Of a DNA stretch of 64,000 nt, positions 12,400-25,500 are shown in pieces (positions within the stretch are counted from its first letter, which is position 1; the number at the start of each line of letters is the position of its first letter). The notes beneath the pieces were generated by a model. It had not been told where the DNA came from, did not search any database, and worked only from the letters and a program-made list of their open reading frames with translations. The DNA is from Ophiodon elongatus (Eukaryota > Chordata > Actinopteri > Perciformes > Hexagrammidae): assembly GCA_016806645.1 (NCBI GenBank), contig JACSYO010000506.1:1898001-1962000 (forward strand). Reading direction: 5' to 3'. The position numbers and the translations under genes are program-made.

Positions 12400-15300
12400 T
12401 CACTTGTGAAATTTCTTGCTCGAATCCTTTGCATGGTCGAGAAGGAGCTGGCACGGTGTGAACTGGTTGCCGTAGACCGCTTCAAATCTCCTCATCTTCT
12501 CCACCAGCTTGTCAGCACCAAAGGAGTCCACGAAACGGAAAGGTCCTGGAAGTGGTAAGACGTCACGTTAGAAATATTATCACAGGACACGTGTTTAATG
12601 AATAATAGGGACATTGCTCTGGGATGGTTTTCATTTCTTTGTGAGAAGCCATTCTGTGAACACCAGGGGGTGTTTCATAAACCCAGATTACTAGTTAAAC
12701 CAGGCTTACTTCAATTAATCAATTATTATTCTTCCAGACTAGCCTGGTTCCAATCTGGTTGGTTTTCAGGTTAAGCTTCACCTCAGGCTAGACGGAGTTA
12801 CTGAACTATAAATAAAACTAGATTAACAGCTAAATTAAGGTCTGTATTTCGTCCTAAAATGCATTGTCACAACAAATTCTAGGTTTTTAAATTCACAATA
12901 AACACAGGACAAAAAAGACACCCTTTATGCTCTTTTCATTGACAGAGGAGCCTCGGAGCACAGGCGGCTCATATGACCAGAACTAAGGTTGAACTCTGAC
13001 CTCCAAGGCAGGGAGGGAATCCCAGCCCAAACACAGCCCCGATGTCTCCTTCCAAAGGGTTGATCAAAATGCCCTCCTGCAAACACAGCACCGCCTCGTT
13101 GACAAATCGGGAAACGAGCCTGTACTGCACGTCGGAGTCAGATGAACTGTAAAAAAAGATTCACAAGTAAGAACAGAGTAAACGTGTTAGAAGCACTCAA
13201 ATGTAATATAATATCATGGCTCAATAGGTTTGTATTTCGTATTGCAGCCTCTGAAATTGTCCAATGTCAACTTACACAGCAGGATTTGGTGTCATCCTGA
13301 ATTTCTCAAGGACATCGCCAATTTCTGGGTTCACCTCTTTGGTCTTGAGGCCTGGCTGATAGACGTAGCAACCCTTTCCTGATTTGCGACCTTCAAAATA
13401 AAATAAAAAGCAAGGATTAATAATAATAAAACGTACCACGTACACAAAATTTCAAAGCATTTTATTCAACTAATACTGGGCTCAATGCTGCAATGTGACC
13501 TCCCATACCTTTGAATCCCAAGTCCACCATGGTCTTCAGAACCTCCACATTTCCACCACCAAAGCGGGAGCCGAAAGCTTTGCCGAGGTCCTCGGCTACA
13601 TGGGCGGCAACGTCAATACCAACTTCATCAGCCAAGGTGGCTGCACCCACGGGGAACCCGAAGCTTGTGGTGAGTGCATCCAACTTCTTGGGGTCAATTC
13701 CTTCCTGTAAATGCAAATGGACAAATTAATCATATGTAAAACAGCTGTAGCAGAATGATGAATATGCTTTTATTTAAATGAGCTGACTGTGCAAATATTG
13801 GGTCCTAAATCCTACTACAACAGCACATAACAAATACAGTGTTCACAGCTGCGATTTCAACTGTAGTAATACTACGAACCTGAAGTACTCGTACTGCTTC
13901 AGCCAACATGGGAGCCAAACACCTTGTCGTATAAAATCCAGGTCCATCCTGCAAAGACATTTGGAAAATATATAATTGAAGTCAAACAACGTATTAATTA
14001 TTAACATGAATCTGTGATTGATATTTTGCTGAATCACCTTCGACCACTTTTACAACGTAGTAGTAATTTGTTGTAATTTTTAAAAGTTTAAAAAGTATTC
14101 ATTAGTTAGTAACTACACAGGGAAAGAAAACAATAACATGACGCGAAACCTCACCCCGACAACGATGATGACTTTGCCCTGCTTCAGGCCGACTGCCACA
14201 GCGGAGGCTGTAGTGTCCTTTGACGTCTGATCAGTGGTTATAATTTCCAGGAGCTGCATCTTGTCCACTGGAGAGAAGTAGTGCATCCCAATCACCTGAG
14301 GAAACACCGAAAATACTCAGAAACATTCTTTTCTTTCATTTGGAAGCACTTTTAAAACTACAAGGCGACCAGGTCCAAACCTTGTCTGGTCTCTTGCTGG
14401 CAGCAGCAATATCCTTGATGGGCAGAGCAGATGTGTTGGTGGCAAATATGCAGTGAGGGGAAACAACCTGTAGAGAAATGTCTGTTAGATTGTAGCTCAA
14501 AGTCACAACAATACTGTCCTGGACTTAAAGCTGCAGATGCTAATACAAGGGACTGATATTTACAACTAAGGAAGAACATTATTGTTGTAGCAAAAGACTA
14601 TCAAGCCTCTTTTCAGTCACACTTACAGCCTCCACCTGCTTCAGGACCGCATGCTTGATGTTAATGTCTTCAAACACAGCTTCAATAACCATGTCGGCCT
14701 TTTCAAAGCCGCTGTAATCCAGCTGGCCAGTCAAGTTGGACAATATGGAGTCTCTCTGAAATGACGTGATGTTCCTCTTCTTGGTCTTGTCATTGAGCCT
14801 TGTTTAAAAGAAGACAGATTTCAGGTTCCAATGCATTTGTGCTACACAATTTACAACTACTTTCAAATATCATATTTAATTTTTTATGTGAAAGGTTATT
14901 CTGTCGTTAGACTGGAACTAAATCTAGACAAATTTATAATCAGGATGAGAATTGAATACTTAAAAAAAAAAAGGGACAATTAACCCCACAATCTAGTTTG
15001 ATAAATAGAACTACAGGTAAGAAGGAAAATAGTGTTTATTTATATTTTTGGGTATTGTGTCTCTTTAACCTGCTGAAATAAAAAAAAACATCCAATATTT
15101 AAATGACAACCCACCCTTTGTAAACCTGCTGTTCTCCCCTGGCCAGTCCAGACACAGTGGTGTCCTTCAGGACTGTGTGCACACCTTTATCCACCGTCAC
15201 CTGGGCGACACCTGCTCCCATCAGACCTGCTCCCAAGATGGCCAGAGTCCTAGTGGTAAACAAAAAAAGCAAACATTTATCTAACACCTGAAGAAAGCAA

Positions 15301-18300
15301 AAGAGAGTAGTCTCTAAGACTTTAATACTTCCTTTACACCAAAACAAAGTCTCGGGATGGACTTCGGTTTGTCGTCAGTGTAAATGTGTCAACAACAGTA
15401 TCAGACCTGACTTTGTCTAGTGTTAACCATGACCAAACAACAGAGCTCCTACAGCTTAAGGCAAGTTAGATTTAAGACTTTGTTTAATGCTGTTCTGTAT
15501 GAAATTTAAGACCAACTTTACAAAAAAACAAAATTGAAAAAAAAAAAAAAAAAAAAAAAAACTATTCATAAGATCCTACTTCCTATTTCTTAGCATTTCT
15601 AAGACATTTGAAAGATTGATACAAGATATTTTAATACCCATTAAGGCCATTTTTTAGATTAACGGATTCAAAGCCTTTTAGGACTTTTTAAAGGATCCGC
15701 GGAAACCCAGGAGCAAACTGGTCTGAAGGGCGAACATGTGTTAATTGTGCCACATCACACAAGCTCAGTGTGCAAAAGCAGTATACACTTACTTCACTTC
15801 TCTTTGAGGAACTCCGTAGCGGTTCTTCTTGCACGCAACTTGACCTTGGTAGAGACCAATCAGGGCTGCCGATTCTGAGGTTTTCGCCAACTGACCGAAA
15901 TTCTGTGACGAATATAAAAATCGGTGATGTTCACTTTTACAATGCAATACTGTAAATACTATATCTGACAATTGTGTAGGCCAACAAACCTCACCTGAGA
16001 CTCCGCTAAGTATCCAGCAACGGGGCCTTGTTCTACTCCAGCCTTTACACTCTGAGAAGAGGAAACAATCATGTTAAATATGAGACCAACATTCTAAGAT
16101 GAGTAACAAGATTTTCCAAAACAATTATTAAAATTTGTATTATCCCCCCCCCATACTATACAGTTACTGCTTAGGAGTTTTTACTTACTTCGATTATTTT
16201 CAGGGGTGCGGGATAAAGCCCCTTGCTCTGCTTCATAACTTTACTGTGGACAGTTTTGTAAATCTGATTCCGGACAAACTCAAAGCTCATAACGTAGTCT
16301 TGAATTTCTATGGAGAAAGAACAATTGTAATATTGTCATTTGTGAACCTAAATGACTACAGAGGAGTCAAAAGCTCAAATAATGCAGTACAACTTACTCT
16401 CCATCCTGCCTTTCTCTTTGCGGATTTGGATCTTCTTATTGACGATCCCTTTGGCATATTCAATGGCAACTTCCTCAAGGTAGTCTATTGTTCTTTCCTC
16501 TGGACTCTTCAGCCCAGGTCCTGTAAAAACGAGCAGAAATAGCAAGAAGAATCATGATGAGATCAATCTTAACAATTAATTCTAGCCTGAAGATCAACTG
16601 ATACGCAGTAAAATACATTAAGTGTTGAATTACTGACTAAAGATTACAATTTCTACAGGTTGATATATTTGAAAACTACCCATTTGAAGCAGTTAAATGT
16701 TACCTCATTACACACAAGTGCAGATAGATTACCTAGGGGATCTACAAGTTGGTTTACAAGCCCCATCTTCTTGGCTTTATCTGCTCGAATATTTCTTCCT
16801 GTCAGCATCATGTCAAAGGCATTGGGGAGACCAACCTACAGGTAATAAAAGAAAACATGTCTGAACTGATTTATCATAAATACTCAGTGCATAAATTCTG
16901 TCATGTTATGGACAGAGATTAGTCATAATCCTACACTTTGAAGGACAGGCCTGCTGAATACTAGACATGATGGGTAAGGGGGAAATAATCGGTTTGCAGG
17001 ATCTCCAAGGTCCACGTAAACATCTTAAACCAATTATGAGCATTAACCAGATTATTTCGCTTCACACCGTAGCCATTTCAGGTCTTGTACTGACACAAGA
17101 CACTGTTATAACTACTATACGACACATTATGATCTGCATCATCCTGCTTAGTGTAGGGGTTTTGTACTTAAGGGGAGACACCTCAGACTAATTTTGCTTC
17201 CATAACATGTTTTCTTTCAGGCTAATGAAAAGACAACCTCCAAAACAGATATGTAGGTGTTTATTCTACTACTTTGTCTATTAGCGCCTGTAGAGTTCTC
17301 CTAAATTCACCAAAACGTTAACATTACATAACCCTTAATTTGCATATTTAAACATACATTTTCATAAAACTTGTCATACAAAATTACAAAAAAACAAATT
17401 ATTATCTTAATGCAAGTAATCAACTGGGGAAGTTTCATGGTGATATCTTATTAGTTACATCTTAAAGTCAAGCGATTCATACAGGAAATTTGGGAATATA
17501 ACTCCAGTACTAACCATTTTGGGGAGTCTCTGAGTACCACCCGCTCCAGGTAGAAGACCAAGCATTACTTCAGGAGTACCAAGGATTGTTTTCTTACTTG
17601 TTGTTGCAATTCTGTACTGGCAGGCGATGGCAAACTAAAATGCAAAAAGAGCCCATTAGATAAGACATTATCATCAATCATCCTAGTCAAATATTTTCAA
17701 TATAGTTGGTTGCTGAAATAATATGTATTAACCTCCAAGCCTCCTCCTAAGCAGGAGCCGTTAATGGCAGCAACAATAGGCTTTGGTGATTTTTCAATTC
17801 TCTCAAACATCTTCTGCCCTTCCTGTGAAAGTGTGGTGACCTCTTCTGCGTTGTTACAGGCCTGGATCATACTGTAACAGACATTCAGTACATCAAAAGA
17901 AAATCCATGGCATGGACATTTTTTATATTCATTCAATTATAAGAAAAGATCTTAATTCAGATAATGCAAAATATAAGCCGTAAGTAGACAAAAATTTGCA
18001 ATTTACATAGTAAATCGATTAATTATACTGTACACGAAATAACAGATAAAGTCACAATGACACGAATGACTCAAAATTGAATAGGCAGTGGATTTAATGA
18101 GATTCATCTTACTTAATATCAGCTCCTGCAATGAAGCATCCCGGCTTTGAAGAGATGAGGACAGCACTTTTAACAGCATCGTTGGCCCACACTTCATTCA
18201 TTACTTCTGCCATCTCCCTTTGCATTTGGATCGACAGTGTGTTAACCTGGAGGGAGAAGAGAAGTTAGGTCCACATACATTACATAGGTGAAAAACTGTC

Positions 18301-19312
18301 ACATTTCTGTTGAATGAGCGCACACCTTGGAGTTTGGGTCGTTGATCCGTACGACAGCAACATCGCCCTTGACTTCATAGCTCACATTGGTTTGAGCTAA
18401 AAATAGAGAAGGAATATAGTGTACAGTGAGAAGATAATTGTGCCACTGGACTGGGTGACCTATTTAACCCATATACTATAAAAAATGTATTTATTTTTAA
18501 TTACCTAACATTGCAGGAGCTACTGAGAAGGTGCGAGACTTATCGCCTGTGAAAAGGGAATAAACAGTAACGTTAAATACATTATTACATATGTCTAACA
18601 TATTTCACACGTCATCCAACCTCCTCCACATTGACCAGCTGATTTAGGGCTGACACATTGAGCCCTAAACACAAACTGTCCTCCTACAACATACACATGA
18701 AATGTATGAGACGTTCACATAATATTGCCATGACCCCGGACGGTCTCGACCATGAAGTACAACCCAGTGGCAAAATGACCCTTCACCTACATTCTCCGCC
18801 TTCCATTCGGAGAGGACAGGAGAGGCATCACGATGGTGAATCAGTGGCATACGTTTTCATATCTAAACTGGGCCATCTTTGAGACAAAAGTAGAAGCAAG
18901 CAGTATGATTTAAAACTTTATTTATAACCAAGGACTCTGTAGAAGCCTGCTAACGTTAGCTAGCACAGACGTTCACAAGTTTACACTTAAGTTTGCTCTC
19001 TAAAACAAAACAAAAGTTTCACTTCCAATTCATATATTTCACAGAGATAACGTTAAAAGGTTTGTTGGGGGGGAAAAGAGCATGTTGTATGAATGAATCA
19101 CCACATATTCCTGGAAGTTCCGGAGCTAACAGCTAGTCTAACAAGCTAATTACCCACATAGGACACATAGCAAAGCCCGTTTTCAGAATAATTCTCCACG
19201 TTAGCTTTCGTTAATGTTTAAACTCTAGACACATCTAATTGTTACCTGTGAAGAGAGCGTATCTCCTTGATGTGGATCTGGAGAGAACACCAAGGGCTCG
19301 GACACCAGCCAT
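12400..19312 (-). CDS. hadha: Trifunctional enzyme subunit alpha, mitochondrial
   Basis: Long-chain enoyl-CoA hydratase and 3-hydroxyacyl-CoA dehydrogenase of the mitochondrial inner membrane; works with HADHB in beta-oxidation. Twenty minus-strand exons: 19312-19246, 18546-18505, 18396-18326, 18246-18113, 17871-17733, 17634-17515, 16835-16733, 16520-16398, 16307-16189, 16051-15995, 15902-15793, 15249-15115, 14798-14627, 14467-14381, 14295-14155, 13948-13880, 13704-13509, 13390-13276, 13146-13001, 12545-12400. They join in frame to 763 aa, the human length. An Arg/Ser-rich N-terminus (MAGVRALGVLSRSTSRRYA) suits mitochondrial import. Hydratase residues Glu151 (SCLGGGLE) and Glu173 (GTPEV), oxyanion-hole CFIAGAD, NAD site GAGLMGAG (368-375), catalytic His498 and the disease-associated position Glu510 (LLEII) are all present. 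No defect was seen. Confidence 0.98.
12546..13000 (-). other. hadha: hadha intron 19 with possible repeat
   Basis: About 12660-12850 (GGGGGTGTTTCATAAACCCA onward, then TTAACC/GGTTAA-type words) looks like a dispersed fish repeat, but no second copy is in the window. Confidence 0.45.
15250..15792 (-). other. hadha: hadha intron 11
   Basis: Contains a poly(A) run on the plus strand (about 15536-15560). Nothing else recognised. Confidence 0.7.
16836..17514 (-). other. hadha: hadha intron 6
   Basis: About 680 bp of AT-rich intron; no repeat or exon seen. Confidence 0.7.
18547..19245 (-). other. hadha: hadha intron 1
   Basis: Promoter-proximal intron carrying TAGC/GTTAGC clusters (about 18949-18965, 19125-19148 and 19200-19206). 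No exon seen. Confidence 0.65.
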
Positions 19313-19560
19313 GTTTGGAGCGGAGGTCAGTCGGTGGTGGTGTGAAGTGAAGCTAGCTAGCTCGCTGTCAAAGTACTATCGCTGGTACTTGAGAGGAACG
19401 CGAGATTGGAGACTTTGTGCCACTTCCTGAAACGGGAGCAGTCAGCTCAGCAGCTGATTGGCGTTCAGGGAGAATAGCCGCAGCCCATTGGCTCACGTTG
19501 GAGCTCGTAGCTCATTGGCTCACTCTGAGGAACTCGCAGCTCATTGGTCGTTCAAGAACT
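19313..19560 (-). promoter_or_regulatory. hadha: hadha promoter with four evenly spaced CCAAT boxes
   Basis: Four ATTGG pentamers on the plus strand (CCAAT toward hadha) at 19457-19461, 19487-19491, 19514-19518 and 19543-19547, spaced 30, 27 and 29 bp. Three are embedded in related words (CAGCCCATTGGCTCAC, TAGCTCATTGGCTCAC, CAGCTCATTGGTCG). They lie about 145-235 bp upstream of the ATG, the usual position for NF-Y sites. No TATA box was seen. A TAGC cluster is at 19351-19363. Confidence 0.75.
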
Positions 19561-21180
19561 ACGAACCGCCTCATTCTCTGACGCTTCACGAGCCTGAAAT
19601 GAACACAACGTCTGAAGGCAGACGACTGGAAAAATCTTTGTTTTAAAATTCACCTTGTCATTCAAATACATTTTAGGAAAAATACGTATATATTACAAAT
19701 GTGTGCATGTGGCAAACCAGCAATGTAAAAAAGTAGTATTAGACTAAATGAAAACAATAGCAACATACGGGCACAAGGCGGAGGTAGAAATCAGTTTGAG
19801 ACTGTAAACGAAATAAAAATAACTGTTAGTGCTTGTAAGTTTACAGATTTTGGAAGCCAGACATTTTGGAAAGATGTTTGTTGTTTGTTTTAACTTAACA
19901 TATCTTTAACATACCCTGACACCTCCCTATCCTCACCAGTTATCAACTATCCACCAGTTTATGAGAAACAGGGAGTTACTGACAGTGGCAGACCATCTTA
20001 TTACAAAACAAATAAAACACTGTGAGGACATTTAAAATGTAGGGCTATCAGCATTATATCGTTTAAATTATCTTATTTCACATTTTATTATATTTATTAA
20101 AAAAAAAATCCATAATTACGTGTTTACCTCTGGGTGTGTTTAACTGTTGTTTCCTGTATAATATGTTTAACATTAAGGCACAAGTATTAAACACATTAAG
20201 GGTTTTGTGTACATGTTGTTAGGTTTATATAAAATTAATCTTCTGTTTACTACTAGACTATAGATATTATTTCTGCACTTCACAGCAGCCCCACAGTTTG
20301 GATCCGAGACAATTTCCTTTACATACAAAATTAAGCAAAATGCGAATACAAGCAGACTGACTGCATAACATTTTCAAAAATCGAAAGGATCATTGTATCC
20401 CAAAATCATCAGTCTAATTAAAAAAAATTGCTGGGAGTAGAGAACCAATTTCCAATCGTTTGGACCTTTCTATGATTCAGATATCTATGTGTTGTTAGCC
20501 GTTCTACCAAAGAGACATTTCTCCTCTAAAACTCAGTTTGAGCCCCAAAGAGGTTATCCAATATTTAACAAAAACAGAAAAAGATATGTAGAAAATCAAA
20601 TAAATGTGAAAGATCCTTCCTGATCCCTGTATCGAATACAGTACAAAGGTGACACCCTGTGTACAAATTGGTGAATTACAATACATTGACCTCTCTTTGG
20701 GATTGTCCCTGAAGATGACACCAGGTTTAAGTATGGACAGGAATAACTATAAATTGATGATAAAGCTCTGGTTAATCATGCAGACATTTTTTACCAGCAG
20801 TACTTTGCATTATATAGTATTTTTACTTATGAAACTCTCCATTAAATGAACACATGTCACTGTTGTCTCACACAAAAAACATAAATTGAAAAAGAAAAAA
20901 ACAAACTAAAAATTAAATAACCAAATGCACTTCAATTTATGACTGTGAACTAATCTTTTGTACCTCAGATGTTATTGACTCAACTAACAGGAACTGATCA
21001 TTTTCCTGATATAGGGTTTCTTTCACAATACTTTACAGTTTCTGACGGCCATCTTCACTGTGACAAAATAAGAGGCTGGAAATTTTAATTTCAGAAAGGT
21101 CATACATTTTTATTATGGACGTGCGTGGTCCTAGGTTAATGGTCAAGTTGTCCCCTGAACTGAATATAGTGCTAGAATGG

Positions 21181-21876
21181 TGGTGGAGGAAGAACTGAGA
21201 CACTTTACTTAAACAAGTAGTAGAAAATGTTATATCAGTGTTATATTATCAGATCTTACATTATTTTCTAAGATGATCATGTGTTTTGTTTAGGAATTAA
21301 TTTTTTTTTATCTCAGAACTAGTAACTATAAATGCTATGAAGTAAAAAGTGACTTAAATGTACTGGAGTGAAATTATAAAGTAATGTGAAATGGAGCACA
21401 AGTCCCTCAAAACTGTACGAAAGTACAGTACTTGATCTCAGTACTTAGTTACTCTCCAACTTGTAAACTACCTTAAATATAAACCCACCAAAGCACGATT
21501 CTGTTAAATGTACAATACTGTTCTCCGAATGTAACTAAGTATATTTATTCAAGTACAAGTTTGAGCTACTTGTATTTGCATTTCATGGTATTTTATACTT
21601 CTACTACATTTCTTTTTGGAGGCACGCTTTATACTTTTTACTCAACTACATGTATTTGATAGCTTTAGTTAATTTGTATTATCAGTTATTAATAGGCTAC
21701 AAAATATAAAATCAACCAATGAATTATGAATTTTACCAGCTGCAACACGTAGACATTGATGCATCAATAATTATAATTCAATAATATAATATAATATAAA
21801 TAATACAATATAATATAACAATTATATTATATTATAATATAATATATGAAAATGTCCCCTTGCGGGATTAATAAAG

Positions 21877-21932
<56 letters not shown>

Positions 21933-22106
21933 AATATTATTCTGAAATGGCTCCTTCTGTATCATAAGTGTTTTGCTTTTGGTACTTTTGCTAAGACTTG
22001 TGTGCTTCTGCTTGAATAAGATTTTGAATGCAGGATTCATACTTGTAACAAAGTATTTTGCTCAAGTATTGCTACTTTAAAAAGCTCTGAGTACTTTTTC
22101 CACCAC
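21181..22106. mobile_element. hAT-like non-autonomous element (TGGTGGAAGAAGT family), copy 1
   Basis: Left end TGGTGGAGGAAGAACTGAGA at 21181, right end GAGTACTTTTTCCACCA ending about 22105, imperfect inverted termini. The interior holds ACTT/AAGT-rich arms typical of this fish family, an ATAATAT-repeat tract (21780-21847) and a (TATC)n run (21879-21931). No transposase. Another copy with both ends is at 50409-51452. Confidence 0.65.
21879..21931. repeat. (TATC)n microsatellite
   Basis: About 13 tetranucleotide units after GTCCCCTTGCGGGATTAATA, itself a common fish retroposon-tail word, so the run probably marks an insertion inside copy 1 of the hAT-like element. Confidence 0.95.
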
Positions 22107-22178
22107 GAACTATTCCTAAAATAATATAAAATAATTAATGAACAATTAATTGCACTTAAAAGTGTTGCATTTCTGACC

Positions 22179-22545
22179 TTTGACAGGAGCGTGTACAAGT
22201 GAAGTCAGCGCCTTTCTGTTGAGAGAGGCGGGACCATTTGTCTCGAACACGAAAAGAGCCAATCAGAGGTTAGATCTTCCCATAGCAACCCCAATCAGCG
22301 GAGAGGGACTGTCTGGTTGCGAAGGTAGTGGTAGTGTTGGTGTACTGGAAGAAGCAAGTGTTTCCTTTGGGCTCGCTCGCTGCTCGGTTTAGCAGCAACA
22401 ATCTTCCCTTATATTTATCAAGCGTGGCGCCTCAGTAACAGGCGTTCAACTCTCTGGCTTAACAATTAATCTGTTCCTAAATTAATATCGAAAACTATCT
22501 TCGCGAGCTCGTCCGAGAAGCATTTTGGAGCAGGAACACTACGAT
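22179..22545 (+). promoter_or_regulatory. rps6ka5: rps6ka5 promoter and 5' UTR
   Basis: CCAAT boxes at 22259-22263 and 22291-22295 (both CCAATCAG) flank CCATAGCAAC (22280-22289), an RFX X-box-like half-site. GC content rises here and no TATA box is evident. The start codon is ATG 22546; the reading frame is open slightly upstream only through a TTG. Confidence 0.6.
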
Positions 22546-25500
22546 ATGCCATCCCCGATGGAGGGATCTTCCAGAGAAGGTGACCTCTTTACTGTGAAAC
22601 ACGAGCTGAAGAACGGTGAGTTTATCCGCGAGACAAACTTTTGTAAAGCGGTCGTGTTTCATTATTTGCAGGGAGGAGGAGGAAGACACGTGCCCGCCGG
22701 GACACGTTAGCTGGCTAGCTTCGGGACGACTGTCACTGTCAGCCGGAGGTTTTACAGCGTTCACGCTCCTCGAGTCCAAAAATGGCAGAACGTTAGCTGA
22801 CTGTCCTTATTGCTCGTGAGGCTAACGTGCCGCTGTCTCACGCACACTAACGTCACCCCACCGTGTTACTAACGTTAGCTAACTAACCCATAACATTACA
22901 GCTGAAGCTAACTCATCGTGAACCTTTAAATCCAGACCGTCGCCACAGAGATTTTCAGCAAGTTCATGCGACTGTGACGTTGATGACTGAATTTAAACTA
23001 GTTGGCTCTCGTTAGCTAACTTCTCCTCAGACAGCTGCAGGGCTGTCAAGCCTCGAGAGGAGAGGAAACGTTAGCTTGGGTTCATTCTGCAGATCACACA
23101 CAGGGCAGAGGTGCACATCCACCAAAATAATGATGGCAGACAGGTGTCTCTCTCTCTCTCTGCGTCTCTTTCCTCGAGGTAAAAACCTGTGACGCCTGTA
23201 TTAAATCCTACTGGCTGTTTGTTCTGGTTTACATTATTTTTTACTGAATTATTATATATATATATTTTTAAAAAGGGTTGTTTATAAAGCTATTTTTGAG
23301 GGTTACAAGTGTCTTTTATGTCTAATTATCTTGAGGGTTACTTAATTGATACGAATTTAGGATAGGAATATATAAGCATTATGCTTCTGCCTATGCCTTT
23401 TCAATCATATTGTATATTAGATTGTGTCTATAGGCTTTACTCATTTTATTGTATGTGATGACTGTATACAACACTACTACTACTACTACTACTACTACAG
23501 TACAAAGTGAAGGAGTGTAGACATGTAACGTTACAAGCAGCATTTCAAAAACAGGTTCCTACGTGAGTCAACGGGAAGTTATATTGTTAATGTTACATTT
23601 CCAAACTGCTTATGATTGAAGGTTTTGAGTACAGTGGCATGTCAACAGATTGACTACAGAGGGCTGCTGAATAGAGTTGAACACTGCTTCAGCTGCGATT
23701 GGTGTATAATGACACAGTGCTGCTGTTCAGGCTGCAACATGACTTATGCTGCACCCCTGTTCACTGCCCTAAATATGCAGTCAGTCTAGTTCTTACTTCA
23801 CCTGTTTTTTTTTTTCTTTTTCAGAATTTACACATCATTTTAGCTGCTGCGTTTACTTCACCCTGCTTAGGACCCCTGTTCTTATTTGAGACATTAAGCA
23901 AAATATAAAGATAAACATACCTACTAAGTCCATTCATTTGTCTTAATCTTCCTGCTACATATCAAGGATATTTGTTTGGAAAGAAAGAAAAGAAAATATA
24001 TTCGACAAGGGACATAATTGTTGATGCTTTGCGCAATAAAAAGACCAGATATCCACTTCTCCGAACGAACAGGTTGTTGAAATTCAGTTGCATTAGATTA
24101 TTATTTTTTTTTAAAGTTTGATCAAGCCAACCAAAATACACTATCCATGGCAAGCTTTTTATTTTGAGGAACATGGGCATTTCTCTTCTGTAGACTGAAG
24201 AGGCGCCTCTTGTCTAACATTAAGGAAATCATCTGGTTGGACACCTCTGTCAGTCTATTAATAAACACCAAAATTAAACTTGTACTTGGCAGATGAGCTT
24301 GACAAGGGTGTTATGCAACCTAAACCCTTGACCTCAGATTTGAAGGGCAGTGTTGTTGTTTTGAAATGATACAGTATGAACTCAAAGTGTCTCATGGTTC
24401 CATCATTTCTTCTCGTGCAACGGGAGAATCAGCGGTGAAGATTAAATCAGCCGTTTTAATTGCTCAGTAGCCTCTTTTCACAGTGTGAGACAGAATGGAT
24501 GCGTTCACTACAAAGGACACGCATGTCTAAGAGCGTGCTATGCTCAGTCATCTGTACAAGGAAACCATGATTTAGAAAGACATGAGCACTCACTCACAGT
24601 GTGTGTTGACTTCACTGAAGCTCACTGATTGAAGATAGTTAAAAATTTTTGCTTGTTAATGTTGCAAGTTTGTCTGCAGTTGCATGGAAGATTCGCACTT
24701 TTTTTCTTTTTTTTCTAGATCTTTTTTTAGATCTTTTGTTTACATGAAGTTTACCGATTAAGCATGTGGTTGTCTCTGTAGTATTTGCACATATTTACAA
24801 TTTAACAAATTCACCTGTGCAACATACTCACTCTGTTACTGTTGGCTATGCTTTCATTTTACCAACTAGTAACTTGTCCAGTGTTTTAAATTGCTGACCC
24901 TCCAGTTTGAAGCCCACTTCTGCAACCTTTTAGCTTTGCAGAGTTTGACTTCATTTTGCCTCAAAGCATCATGGCTGAGAGAGTCTCTTTGTATCAGAAG
25001 GAAATAGAAGAATACATTATTTATAACATGGGCACCGGTTACAAAACAAAAAGTACAGTACAGGACTGTAAGGTGATGTAATGTGCCTTCTGGTGTCCAG
25101 CTTTTGGCAACAAGGGCTTAAAACAGCTGATCCGTTCCGAATGTATTTACAACTTGGCTGTGTCACAGTATTCAATTGACTTTCTACACTGATTTTGACC
25201 AGAGGCTGGATGTTCATCATTCAAATATTAGGTCTTTAGCTTTCTGGTGAACTCAGCATCTTTTCACCTTTCATTATTTTGCAGAAATCATTTGCAGTTG
25301 CAAACAGCAGGGCTGCCAGTGCAGTAAATATTTAAACATACATTTTCTTATGTTCCAGATAAGCCTCAGGTAGTCAGTGGAAAAATACCTAATATTGAAA
25401 TATTCTTTATTATTATTTGCTTGCAACTACTCATTCATATTGTGTCATTTTGTACAGATGTGAATATGTACTCCCTCACATAATTTTCTGTGAGTGAATA

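Larger units (their letters stand above)
19561..22178. other. hadha-rps6ka5 intergenic region
   Basis: Divergent intergenic space. No coding sequence; I looked specifically for hadhb exons on both strands and saw none. The right half is occupied by a MITE-like element with nested repeats (21181-22106). The rest is AT-rich and unremarkable. Confidence 0.7.

Noticed and set aside
21879..21931. Regular tandem units considered as CRISPR-like
   Set aside because: Simple tetranucleotide repeat without spacers, in a vertebrate genome.
19561..22178. hadhb on the plus strand
   Set aside because: No HADHB exon could be read; the sequence is AT-rich and repeat-bearing.
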